From: Mariniflexile gromovii | GTDB taxonomy: Bacteria; Bacteroidota; Bacteroidia; Flavobacteriales; Flavobacteriaceae | DNA: 64,000 nt | Assembly: GCF_017814435.1 (NCBI RefSeq) | Contig: NZ_JAGJCB010000003.1 | Span: 310,001 to 374,000, forward strand | Reading direction: 5' to 3' | In this document: piece after piece, positions 9,223 to 17,264 of the stretch | Layout of the letters: each line of letters starts with the position of its first letter | Numbering within the stretch: position 1 is the first letter of the stretch | Translations under genes and position numbers: made by a program | Notes under the pieces: generated by a model | The model's input: the letters and a program-made list of their open reading frames with translations, nothing else | The model's database searches: none | What the model was told of the DNA's origin: nothing

Positions 9223-10344
9223 ATGAAAATTGTTCTCGCCCCTGATAAATTTAAAGGCTCCTTAACAGGGTTGCAATTTTGTAATGCTGTAGAAGAAGGT
9301 ATTAAGGAAGTTTTTCCAAAAGTGGAAATTGTTAAAATGCCATTGGCTGATGGTGGGGATGGTACTATTGATATTCTTGAATATCATTTAAAGGGAAAGC
9401 GTGTTACCGTAAAAGTAAACGACCCACTTTTTAGGGACATTGAAGCGTCTTACCTGTATATGAAATCCATACAAACGGCATTTATTGAAATGGCGGAAGC
9501 TTCTGGTATGTACCTGCTAAAAAAAGAAGAACAGAATTGTTATAATACTACAACTTTGGGTACAGGAGAACTTATTTTAGATGCCATCAATAAGGGTGCT
9601 AAAACCATTATTTTAGGAATTGGTGGTAGCGCCACCAACGATTGTGGTATGGGTATGGCAACGGCTTTGGGCTATAAATTTGAAGACGAACATGGTAAGG
9701 AGTTGCTGCCAATTGGGAAAAACTTATCAAAAGTAAAGTTGATACATAGTAGTGGTGTTGTAGAAGCTTTAAAATCGATTGAATTTAAAGTTGCTTGCGA
9801 TGTTACAAATCCATTATTCGGAAAAAATGGGGCGGCCTATGTTTATGGGCCGCAAAAAGGAGCATCGGATGATGAAATTGAACAATTGGATAAAGGCTTA
9901 AAAAACATGGAAGCCATTTTTAAAAAACAATTTAACATAGATATTCAAAATATAAAAGGAGCTGGTGCTGCAGGTGGTATGGGAGCGGGAACTTTTGTGT
10001 TTTTAAATGCCGAATTGAAATCGGGTATTGATTTGGTGAAAGATTTAGTAGATTTTGATACTAAAATTAAAGGAGCCGATTGGGTTGTTACAGGTGAAGG
10101 GAAACTTGATTCGCAAACGCTATCTGGAAAAACTATTGATGGTGTTGTGAAGTCAGCAAAAAAACAGAACATTCCTGTAGCTGCTCTTTGCGGGAGTAAT
10201 TCACTGTCTAAAGCTAAAGCAGAAAAATTTGGTATTTCCTATACGGATTCAGTAATAGAGAATGCAAAATCATTAGATGATGCTATGGAAAATGGTTATA
10301 CTTATTTGAAAAATATTTCAAAATATTTCATAATGAAAATATAG
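9223..10344 (+). CDS. glxK: Glycerate kinase (GlxK/GarK family)
   Basis: The 373-residue protein begins with the family hallmark KIVLAPDKFKGSLTG and contains MPLADGGDGTIDIL, LGIGGSATNDCGMGMA, GAGAAGGMGAG and DWVVTGEGKLDSQT. The family phosphorylates D-glycerate with ATP, the E. coli enzymes giving 2-phosphoglycerate that enters lower glycolysis. It begins 23 bp after the symporter reading frame ends and closes the cluster. Its presence is the main reason for assigning a glycosylglycerate as substrate of the locus, because cleavage of an ordinary disaccharide would not need this enzyme. Confidence 0.92.
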   Translation: MKIVLAPDKFKGSLTGLQFCNAVEEGIKEVFPKVEIVKMPLADGGDGTIDILEYHLKGKRVTVKVNDPLFRDIEASYLYMKSIQTAFIEMAEASGMYLLKKEEQNCYNTTTLGTGELILDAINKGAKTIILGIGGSATNDCGMGMATALGYKFEDEHGKELLPIGKNLSKVKLIHSSGVVEALKSIEFKVACDVTNPLFGKNGAAYVYGPQKGASDDEIEQLDKGLKNMEAIFKKQFNIDIQNIKGAGAAGGMGAGTFVFLNAELKSGIDLVKDLVDFDTKIKGADWVVTGEGKLDSQTLSGKTIDGVVKSAKKQNIPVAALCGSNSLSKAKAEKFGISYTDSVIENAKSLDDAMENGYTYLKNISKYFIMKI

Positions 10345-10385
10345 AAATGGCACCTAGGTACAATTAGGTTTAATAGGCATATTTA

Positions 10386-10439
10386 AATTTGTTTAAAATA
10401 AAATATGTAAACTAAGGACCTACCTTATTTAAACAAATT
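10386..10439. repeat. Inverted repeat after glycerate kinase, in the 10345-10830 gap
   Basis: Arms at 10386-10401 and 10425-10439 match except for one bulged A around a 23-bp loop. It lies 42 bp after glxK in a 486-bp gap that otherwise holds an integrase remnant and no intact gene. There is no T-tract, so it is a poor terminator; it may be a structural or mobile-element remnant. Confidence 0.4.
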
Positions 10440-10600
10440 AAAATTATATTGTTGAGATTTAGTGTCGTGAGATAGGGGTGTTAGTGATTCTAAAAGATTT
10501 AGGCTGTTCATTTGGAGATTACAAAACCTAAACAAGATTAAGCCAGGAATTTAGGAAATTTAACGAATTCAATACTTCTATAGAAAAGTATTACGCACCT

Positions 10601-10740
10601 TTAAAAATTAACAACTTTATCCAAAGCATCATCAGCATCTTTATGCATAAAGTTAGCTTGATATCTAATTGTAGTAGTAACTGAGGAATGTCTATATAAT
10701 TTTTGAAGCATTTGGATGAGTATTCTGAAAACCGAAGAAG
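10601..10740 (-). pseudogene. Tyrosine recombinase (integrase) C-terminal remnant
   Basis: On the minus strand, the frame ending with TAA at 10601-10603 reads LYRHSSVTTTIRYQANFMHK and then DADDALDKVVNF. This matches the C-terminal box of tyrosine recombinases (L-x-H-S-S-x-x-T-T-x-x-Y), including the HxxT context and the catalytic tyrosine position. Only about 45 residues are recognisable, and no catalytic core is present upstream. It marks an old integration event between the sugar locus and the AlkD-like gene. Confidence 0.6.
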
Positions 10741-10830
10741 CGCTTAAAATAAATATAATAAGAGCCATAAACTATCTATTGGGCAAAGAAAGATTCATAG
10801 GTAGAGATAAACCCTAAAAAACAGTTTTAA

Positions 10831-11478
10831 ATGAATGCTGAAGAATTTATTGAAACTTTAAAGATAATTGGTCAAGATTATTCAGAAGGAATTCCGAAAA
10901 GGGAGCTGTTTTCTTTAGCAAAAACGTATCAGCAAATTCCAGTATTTGAAGTTATAAAATTACTTAAAGATGAAAATGACGATCATCGACTTGGGGCCGT
11001 TTCTATATTAGATTGGAAGGCTCGAAATAAAAAGACTACAGCAGAAGAAAGGGAAGCAATATACAAAGCCTATATGGATAATCATGAATGGATTGATAAT
11101 TGGGGAATGGTAGATAGGGCGGCCCCTTTTGTGGTTGGACGGTATTTGTACCATAAGGACCGAAAACCATCGTATGATTTAGCAAGGTCCAAAAATCCAA
11201 TGGAGCGAAGAACGGCAATGGTTAGTACTTACTATTTTATCAGAAAAAATGACGTAGAAGATACATTCAAAATTGCAGAAATTCTCGTGAACGACGTAGA
11301 TGAATATGTTCAAAAAGCCGTAGGAAGTTGGGTAAGGGAAGCGGGTAAACGTTATGAAGAAAAACTAATAACTTTCCTAAATAAATACGCTTCTAAAATG
11401 CCAAGAATAATGCTGCGTTATGCCATAGAGAAACTTGATAAAAAAACAAGAGAACATTACTTGAATTTAAAACAGTAA
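10831..11478 (+). CDS. DNA alkylation repair protein, AlkD-like HEAT-repeat glycosylase
   Basis: This 215-residue all-helical protein matches the AlkD family, which excises N3- and N7-alkylated purines without base flipping. The active-site pattern is visible: the segment WIDNWGMVDRAAP supplies the tryptophan and catalytic aspartate, and ERRTAMVST supplies the arginine, in the order and spacing known for Bacillus AlkD. It is cytosolic with no signal sequence. It lies alone after an integrase remnant, 41 bp before a YdeI-like gene with which it may be cotranscribed. Confidence 0.8.
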   Translation: MNAEEFIETLKIIGQDYSEGIPKRELFSLAKTYQQIPVFEVIKLLKDENDDHRLGAVSILDWKARNKKTTAEEREAIYKAYMDNHEWIDNWGMVDRAAPFVVGRYLYHKDRKPSYDLARSKNPMERRTAMVSTYYFIRKNDVEDTFKIAEILVNDVDEYVQKAVGSWVREAGKRYEEKLITFLNKYASKMPRIMLRYAIEKLDKKTREHYLNLKQ

Positions 11479-11519
11479 GTAAACTATCAATACAAAAAGT
11501 ATGTAAATTAGAGATACAA

Positions 11520-12095
11520 ATGGAAAAAGTTGATAAGTATTTAGAAAAGATTAAAAATTGGAAAGAAGAATCAAAGTTGTTAAGAAGCATCTGTTTGGAA
11601 TGTGGATTGACCGAAGATTTTAAATGGATGCATCCTTGTTACACCTATAAAGGCGACAATGTTGTTCTTATTCATGGTTTTAAAGAATATTGCGCCTTAC
11701 TTTTTCATAAAGGTGTTTTATTAAAAGATACTAATGGAATTCTAATTCAACAAACAGAAAATGTGCAATCGGCACGCCAGATCCGATTTAAAAGTTTGCA
11801 TGAAATAACAGAGTTAAAACCCATTATTAAAACTTATATTTTTGAAGCTATTGAAGTTGAAAAGGCAGGTTTGGAGGTGAAAATGAAAAAGACTTCAGAA
11901 TATGAAAAACCCCAAGAATTGCTTAATACCTTTGATAAAGACCCAAAATTCAAAACAGCATTTAATGAATTGACACCTGGCAGACAAAGAGGCTATTTAT
12001 TATACTTTTCTCAAGCCAAACAATCTAAAACGCGTCAATCAAGAATTGATAATTCAATACCTAATATAATCGCAGGCAAGGGTTTAAATGATTAA
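11520..12095 (+). CDS. YdeI/DUF1801-family protein
   Basis: The 191-residue protein has an N-terminal DUF1801-like (YdhG) domain (DFKWMHPCYTYKGDNVVLIHGFKEYCALLFHKG) and a C-terminal YdeI/OmpD-associated helical tail (FNELTPGRQRGYLLYFSQAK followed by TRQSRI). Bacillus YdeI and related proteins have been linked to peptide resistance, but the biochemical role is unknown. No signal peptide or membrane helix is seen. It follows the AlkD-like gene by 41 bp and ends before an AT-rich gap with a terminator-like hairpin. Confidence 0.75.
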   Translation: MEKVDKYLEKIKNWKEESKLLRSICLECGLTEDFKWMHPCYTYKGDNVVLIHGFKEYCALLFHKGVLLKDTNGILIQQTENVQSARQIRFKSLHEITELKPIIKTYIFEAIEVEKAGLEVKMKKTSEYEKPQELLNTFDKDPKFKTAFNELTPGRQRGYLLYFSQAKQSKTRQSRIDNSIPNIIAGKGLND

Positions 12096-12121
12096 TCTTG
12101 CTATGTTTATGGTCGCAAAAT

Positions 12122-12154
12122 AAAAAAACCGACGTATATGATGGTTTTTTTTTA
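12122..12154 (+). terminator. Intrinsic terminator after YdeI-like gene
   Basis: An A-run ending AAACC pairs with GGTTT and a run of nine Ts across a short loop, 27 bp past the YdeI-like stop codon. The symmetrical A and T runs would let it work in either direction. Confidence 0.5.
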
Positions 12155-12162
12155 TGTTGACT

Positions 12163-12377
12163 TTATTGAAATACTCTCCTGTTTCGCTCCATGTATATTT
12201 TCCATGCTAATTTATACATTCTTTTTTTTAATTGTACAATGTTGTTGACCTCTCGTTTATTTTTATAAACATCAACAGTAATACTGCCATTATATTTAGA
12301 AAAAGCTTCTATTTGAGTCTTTCTCCAAAAGGTTCAGGGTCAATATAGTAATGTCCTCTACAAGTCTCAAACTTAAT
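12163..12377 (-). pseudogene. Unidentified gene remnant on the minus strand
   Basis: Within the 616-bp gap before the polyol locus, the minus strand keeps about 70 protein-like codons in two frames. The first reads KFETCRGHYYIDPEPF and the second EAFSKYNGSITVDVYKNK followed by KLAWKIYMERNRRVFQ and a stop at 12163. A frameshift near CTTTTGGAG joins them. I do not recognise the family. The rest of the gap is AT-rich and carries the two operator-like palindromes upstream of the next gene. Confidence 0.35.
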
Positions 12378-12511
12378 TTATATAAATAACTAAAAATTGA
12401 AACACCAATAAATTTGGTATATGCAATTGGGAATTGGAAGTTTTAGTTCATGAATTTTTTTTGACATCAATGTTGCCAGTTTTTTAAGAAAATCACAGTA
12501 AAATATATTTT

Positions 12512-12535
12512 ATAAACGTATAAAATACATTTTAT
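12512..12535. promoter_or_regulatory. Second, degenerate copy of the polyol-operon palindrome
   Basis: ATAAACGT, a 7-nt spacer and ACATTTTAT repeat the geometry of the perfect palindrome at 12661-12683 with about two mismatches in the right arm. Centre-to-centre distance is roughly 148 bp, which could allow looping by one regulator. Confidence 0.4.
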
Positions 12536-12653
12536 GTAATTTTTTTTCATCTGAAAAACCCTTGTTTTCATTGGTAATTACAAACACTTAGAGGTTAATA
12601 TAGCATATAAATTAAAAAATAAATTTGGTTTTATGGATTAAATTATATTACAT

Positions 12654-12683
12654 TTGAAAAATAAACGTCTAAAGTACGTTTAT
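12654..12683 (+). promoter_or_regulatory. Promoter with overlapping 8-7-8 palindromic operator of polyol transport operon
   Basis: TTG at 12654-12656, an 18-bp spacer and TACGTTTA at 12675-12682 fit the Bacteroidetes -33/-7 promoter pattern with one mismatch, placing the start of transcription about 20 bp before the ATG at 12712. A perfect inverted repeat, ATAAACGT (12661-12668) and ACGTTTAT (12676-12683), fills the space between the two elements and overlaps the -7 box. That position suits repression. The Nudix-fold regulator at 21357 is the best candidate binder, but nothing in the sequence proves the pairing. Confidence 0.6.
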
Positions 12684-12711
12684 AATTTCAACAACTAAAC
12701 TATTTTAAAAT

Positions 12712-13602
12712 ATGAAACCACAATTAAATCATTTAAAAGATAAAATTAATCTGGATTTATCAAAAAGCATCAAACAAAACCTGTTTGGATTTAGTAACTT
12801 AACATCAGGTTTATTGTCAATAAGTTTGTTCTTTTGTTTGAGTGCTGCTTTTGCTCAACAAAATATTGAGGAAGATGATTATAAAGCATTTTCTGCCGGA
12901 GCTCATATAAAAAACATGCATTTATGGCATGGATTTGTTGTACACCCAGGCGCTATGATAGCAACCAACTTAGAGTTTAATTCGCGAAACAAGAAATTTA
13001 CTTTTGGTGTATGGGGTGGTGCAAGTTTAACAACCGTTGATGTTGTAAATAAAAATACAAATGAGCCTGTAAGTGCACATTATCAAGAGTTTTCTATTTA
13101 TACAAAATATCGTTTTTCAGATAAGTTTTTTATTGAAGCTGTTACACATAACAACTACACAGGTGTTGAAGAACGTGGTGATATGTTACACTATTGGAGT
13201 TACGATAAAACTCAAGGGTATAATTTTGTTGATGTTAACTTTGGTTATAATATCACCCCTAACACCTTATTGTATTTAGCAACTATAGTTGGTGGTGGCT
13301 CTGGAGATTACGAAGTGCAAGAAGATGGTTCTTTGAAAGATTCTTGGACGCACTACTTTGAAGTAAGTAGTAAAGTTTGGGAGAAGGGAGATTCTAATTT
13401 AACTCTTTTCGCAGGAGGAGCTTGGTCGTTCGCAACAGATAAAACCTTTTATACGCAAGGGGCAGGAAATGTAATAAACGTTGGTGCTACGTATAGCAAA
13501 AATGTTAAATTAGGTAATTATAATTTACCTATTGGTGTAACCGCCATGTGGAACCCCGAAAAAGAGAAAACCGTTCTTCAGGTTGATTTTAAAATTTTCT
13601 AG
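12712..13602 (+). CDS. Outer-membrane beta-barrel channel of the polyol operon
   Basis: The 296-residue protein has a long N-terminus with a hydrophobic signal segment ending in AAFAQQ (about residues 30-45), followed by alternating aromatic and polar strands (HAHY-like and YTKYRF segments, repeated glycine turns) and a C-terminal strand ending VDFKIF. This is the pattern of a small outer-membrane barrel. It is the first gene after the palindromic operator and is followed 57 bp later by a binding protein and a CUT2 ABC transporter, so I infer a porin-like role in letting the polyol cross the outer membrane. Substrate and family name are uncertain. Confidence 0.65.
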   Translation: MKPQLNHLKDKINLDLSKSIKQNLFGFSNLTSGLLSISLFFCLSAAFAQQNIEEDDYKAFSAGAHIKNMHLWHGFVVHPGAMIATNLEFNSRNKKFTFGVWGGASLTTVDVVNKNTNEPVSAHYQEFSIYTKYRFSDKFFIEAVTHNNYTGVEERGDMLHYWSYDKTQGYNFVDVNFGYNITPNTLLYLATIVGGGSGDYEVQEDGSLKDSWTHYFEVSSKVWEKGDSNLTLFAGGAWSFATDKTFYTQGAGNVINVGATYSKNVKLGNYNLPIGVTAMWNPEKEKTVLQVDFKIF

Positions 13603-13659
13603 AAGAAAACTAAATACCATTTAAAACTAAATATTAACATAATCTAAAAACCATTAATA

Positions 13660-14724
13660 ATGAAAACATTAAATAAGAAAACAGGTTTAGCAAAATTTTT
13701 AAAGCCTTTATTGGCACTAGTATTAATTTTTAATTTATCTAGTTGTGTAGATCAAAATAATTCTACAAAAGCAAATGTAAATTCTGAAGCAGAAACAGGA
13801 GAAAAAATTGAAAGCGCTATCGATCTTACAGGTAAAAAAATAGGATACTGTACACCATCTTTAAACGCGCCTTATTACCAGGCTTTATTACAAAGCATTC
13901 AAGCAAACGTAGAGAAAAACGGTATGGAGTTTTTATCGGCCGATGGGCAAGATGATATCAATAAGCAAGTTGCTGCTGTTGAAGATTTAATTACCAAAGG
14001 TGTAGATGTCTTGTTGTTAAACCCTAAAGATCCAGACGCCTTAGTTGGTGTAACCAAAGCGGCAAAAGCTGCTGGAATTCCAGTGTTTATTATAGATAGT
14101 TCTATAAGCCCTGAAGCAGATTACGTAACTACTATTCAATCTAACAATTTGGCAAATGGCGAGTTAGCAGGTGAGTGGCTTGTTAAAAAAATGGGTAATA
14201 CCAAAATGAACATTGCTTTGTTAAGTGGTAATGCAGGGAACCCTGTTGGTAAAACACGTAAACAAGGTTTGCTACAAGGTATTACTGAAGAGCAGTTAAG
14301 AACCCAAGGAAAGATTGATTTAAATGTAAAAACGCAGGCCTACACCGATTGGTCGTATGCAGGTGGTTTAAAAGCCATGGAAGATATATTAGTAGCCCAC
14401 CCAGATATTAATGTAGTTATTACGGAGTCAGATGTTTGTGTATTAGGCGCTATTAAGGCAATCGCACAAGCTGGGAAAACGGATGACATTCTAATTGTTG
14501 CCGGTGCCGATGGTCAAAAAGAAGCCATTAAATACATTATGGAAACAGATTTTTATGGATGTACAGCTATGAATAGTCCTGTGCAAATTGGTAAAAATGC
14601 TGTGCAGTATGCAATTCAATACATGAATGGAAAGACAGATTTCCCTAAAACGTCATACACAGCCCCCTTATTGATTACAAAGGAAAACGCTGCAAAGTAT
14701 TACAATCCTAAAGCATTATTTTAA
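13660..14724 (+). CDS. CUT2-type sugar/polyol ABC transporter, substrate-binding lipoprotein (RbsB-like)
   Basis: The 354-residue protein has a lipobox ending LSSC (about Cys29), a short acidic linker, and a type I periplasmic binding fold: KKIGYCTPSLNAPYYQALLQ, VDVLLLNPKDPDAL, ADYVTTIQSNNLANGELAG and NVVITESDVCVLGAIKAI. It belongs with RbsB and XylF-like proteins. Lipid anchoring is usual for Bacteroidetes. It precedes the ATPase gene by 18 bp. Because polyol dehydrogenase and fructokinase genes follow, the ligand is probably mannitol or a related polyol rather than ribose. Confidence 0.9.
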   Translation: MKTLNKKTGLAKFLKPLLALVLIFNLSSCVDQNNSTKANVNSEAETGEKIESAIDLTGKKIGYCTPSLNAPYYQALLQSIQANVEKNGMEFLSADGQDDINKQVAAVEDLITKGVDVLLLNPKDPDALVGVTKAAKAAGIPVFIIDSSISPEADYVTTIQSNNLANGELAGEWLVKKMGNTKMNIALLSGNAGNPVGKTRKQGLLQGITEEQLRTQGKIDLNVKTQAYTDWSYAGGLKAMEDILVAHPDINVVITESDVCVLGAIKAIAQAGKTDDILIVAGADGQKEAIKYIMETDFYGCTAMNSPVQIGKNAVQYAIQYMNGKTDFPKTSYTAPLLITKENAAKYYNPKALF

Positions 14725-14742
14725 CCATTAAAATTAATTGAT

Positions 14743-16272
14743 ATGCAAAACTTAGAACAGGAATACCGGGTAGAAATGACGGGAATATCAAAAAGTTTTG
14801 GTGTTGTTTCAGTACTCGAAAATGTAAATTTAAAGGTGAAACCAGGAGAAATCCATGCCTTACTTGGTGAAAACGGTGCTGGAAAATCTACATTGGTTAA
14901 AATCCTTAATGGTGTTCACCAAAAGGATAGCGGTAAAATAACCTTAAATGGTGTAGAGATAAACCCAAAAAATACCCACGACGGACAAGTTCTAGGTATT
15001 AGTGTTGTGTATCAAGAATTATCATTAGTGAACGATTTATCGGTTGCAGAAAATATTTATTTGCACAAACTGGGTGCAAGCAAGTTCTGGATGAATTGGA
15101 AACAACTCACAAACGATGCGCAAGAATTAATCGATTCTTTAGGTTTTAAAATTAATGCTTCGGCAAAAGTTAGAAGCTTAAGCATTGTTCAAAAACAAGT
15201 TGTTGAAATTGCAAAAGCCTTATCAGAAGACACTAAGGTTTTGGTTTTGGATGAGCCAACTACTGTTTTTGATCCAACCGATACCCAGAAACTATTTGAT
15301 AATCTTTTTAAATTGAAAGCAAAGGGCGTTTCTATTATTTATATCTCCCACCATTTAGATGAAATTTTTAAAATAGCCGATTCGGTTACCGTGCTTAGAG
15401 ACGGGGTTGATACCGGATCTATGGATGTGGCAGATACTGATACTGATGGGGTTATTCGATTAATGATTGGGAGGGAGTTAAAAGATTTATACCCGGTACG
15501 CCAAAACAAAATAGGTGAAGTGCCTGTTTTTGAAGTTAAAAACTTAACGGCACGAGATACCATAGTTCATGACGTGGCTTTTTCGGTACGCCCAGGTGAA
15601 GTACTTGGTGTTGCAGGTTTAGGGGGTAGCGGCAGAACGGAAATGGCCAAACTTATTTTTGGTGCCCATAAAAAGAAATCAGGAACCATGCTTTTAGATG
15701 GTAAGGAGATAAAAACCAATACGCCAGTATGTGCCGTTAAACATAAAATAGGTTTTGTGTCTGAAGACAGAAAAGAAGAAGGCGTTTTTTTACCACTGTC
15801 CATTAGACGGAATATTAGTGTTACCGATTTTAGTCCTATTTCTGATAAATATGGATTTATAAAAGTTGACAATGAGTATAAAAAGGTTTTGGAATTAATT
15901 GAAAAATTAAATATTAAAACACCAAGTTCAGAGATTGTTGTTAATAATCTAAGTGGTGGTAACCAGCAAAAAGTAGCCTTGGCTAAGTGGTTGAGTATTG
16001 ATAGTAAAGTCATTTTTATAGACGAGCCAACTAGAGGGGTAGATGTGGGAGCCAAGATAGAAATTTATAACCTTATTAATGCTGTGGCCCAAAAAGGGGT
16101 TGGCGTTGTGGTTATTTCTTCAGATATGCCCGAAATAATGGGTATTGCAGACCGAATTTTGGTGATGCATAAAGGAACATTTTACGGTGAATTATCCAAA
16201 GAAGAATTTTCCGAAGAAAACATTTTACGCTACTCTATTGGGAAGCCACTTAAACAACAACAATTAAATTAA
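14743..16272 (+). CDS. CUT2 ABC transporter, tandem-ATPase subunit (RbsA-like)
   Basis: The 509-residue protein holds two ABC domains. The N-terminal one has Walker A GENGAGKST, an SIVQKQVVEIAKAL signature region and Walker B VLVLDEPTT. The C-terminal one has a degenerate P-loop (GLGGSGRTE), SGGNQQKVALAKWL and VIFIDEPTRGVDVGAK. One fully active and one altered site is normal for RbsA/MglA/XylG. It lies 18 bp after the binding protein and 12 bp before the permease, so the three subunits are surely cotranscribed. It powers uptake across the inner membrane. Confidence 0.95.
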   Translation: MQNLEQEYRVEMTGISKSFGVVSVLENVNLKVKPGEIHALLGENGAGKSTLVKILNGVHQKDSGKITLNGVEINPKNTHDGQVLGISVVYQELSLVNDLSVAENIYLHKLGASKFWMNWKQLTNDAQELIDSLGFKINASAKVRSLSIVQKQVVEIAKALSEDTKVLVLDEPTTVFDPTDTQKLFDNLFKLKAKGVSIIYISHHLDEIFKIADSVTVLRDGVDTGSMDVADTDTDGVIRLMIGRELKDLYPVRQNKIGEVPVFEVKNLTARDTIVHDVAFSVRPGEVLGVAGLGGSGRTEMAKLIFGAHKKKSGTMLLDGKEIKTNTPVCAVKHKIGFVSEDRKEEGVFLPLSIRRNISVTDFSPISDKYGFIKVDNEYKKVLELIEKLNIKTPSSEIVVNNLSGGNQQKVALAKWLSIDSKVIFIDEPTRGVDVGAKIEIYNLINAVAQKGVGVVVISSDMPEIMGIADRILVMHKGTFYGELSKEEFSEENILRYSIGKPLKQQQLN

Positions 16273-16284
16273 AAAAATAAAATC

Positions 16285-17253
16285 ATGGCATTAACATTAA
16301 AACAACAATTAAGTACTCCAGCAGGTATACTTCAGTTTATTGTAAAACACAATACAATAATAATATTTTTATTGTTGGTAATATTTTCAGCACTTATTTC
16401 AGATGTGTTTTTCACTTCTGTAAATCTTTCAAATTTATTAAAACAAGTATCTGGTATTGGTATTATAAGTATCGGTATGTTACTTGTAATTCTAACCGGA
16501 GGCATCGATTTATCGGTGGGCTCTATGGTAGCCTTACTAGCCGTTACTTTTGCAATTTTGGTAAACATTTTTGTTTTGCCAGTAGCCATTCTAATAACTT
16601 TAGTAATAGGTTTTGCTCTAGGAAGTATTTCGGGCTATCTCGTTGCATACCAAAAAATGGCGCCCTTTGTGGCAACATTGGCATTAATGACCATTGCTAG
16701 AGGTTTAGGGTTTATCTATTCTAAAGGGTCGCCTATTACTTTTAAAACGCCTGGCGGAGAGTTCATGTCCAACTTTGCAAATAATTCAACTTTAGGAATT
16801 CCTAATATCGCTATTGTATTTTTCATTATCGTGATTATGGCTATAGTTATGTTGCGTTATAATGTATTTGGCAGATTAATTATTGCTATTGGTAGTAATG
16901 AACACGCTTCTCGATTATCAGGAATAAAAGTAAATAAGTACAAATTTTTAGTTTATGCCATATCTGGCGCTTTAGCAGCTACAGCAGCAATAATTGTGGC
17001 GTCTAGAACAAATTTAGGGTCGCCAAACATGGGTATGGCATGGGAGTTAGATGCCATTGCTGCCGTGGTAATTGGTGGAGCAAGTTTAAATGGAGGAAAA
17101 GGAACGGCCATTAATACATTAATGGGGGTTTTAATTTTAGGTTTAATAGGAAATATTTTAAACCTCCTAAATGTACCATCATATCCACAGCAAGTGGTAA
17201 AAGGTGCCATCATCATTTTTGCCGTATTACTTCAAAGGTTTGAAACCAAATAA
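16285..17253 (+). CDS. CUT2 ABC transporter permease (RbsC-like)
   Basis: The 322-residue integral membrane protein has about 8-10 hydrophobic helices and the CUT2 permease signatures LTGGIDLSVGSMVAL, MAPFVATLALMTIARG, GRLIIAIGSNEHASRLSGI and GGASLNGGKGTAIN. A single permease gene suggests a homodimer paired with the tandem ATPase. It overlaps nothing and is 11 bp from the dehydrogenase gene. Complete CUT2 transporters are uncommon in Bacteroidetes, where most sugars enter through TonB receptors plus secondary symporters. Confidence 0.93.
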   Translation: MALTLKQQLSTPAGILQFIVKHNTIIIFLLLVIFSALISDVFFTSVNLSNLLKQVSGIGIISIGMLLVILTGGIDLSVGSMVALLAVTFAILVNIFVLPVAILITLVIGFALGSISGYLVAYQKMAPFVATLALMTIARGLGFIYSKGSPITFKTPGGEFMSNFANNSTLGIPNIAIVFFIIVIMAIVMLRYNVFGRLIIAIGSNEHASRLSGIKVNKYKFLVYAISGALAATAAIIVASRTNLGSPNMGMAWELDAIAAVVIGGASLNGGKGTAINTLMGVLILGLIGNILNLLNVPSYPQQVVKGAIIIFAVLLQRFETK

Positions 17254-17264
17254 AAAAAATTAAA

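Noticed and set aside
10716-10817. 33-codon ATG frame (KTEEALKINIIRAINYLLGKERFIGRDKP)
   Set aside because: It looks protein-like but is very short and overlaps the integrase remnant on the other strand; I cannot tell a remnant from chance.
13660-17253. Ribose transporter (rbsBAC) assignment
   Set aside because: There is no ribokinase or rbsD, and the downstream genes are polyol dehydrogenase and fructokinase, so I left the symbols blank.
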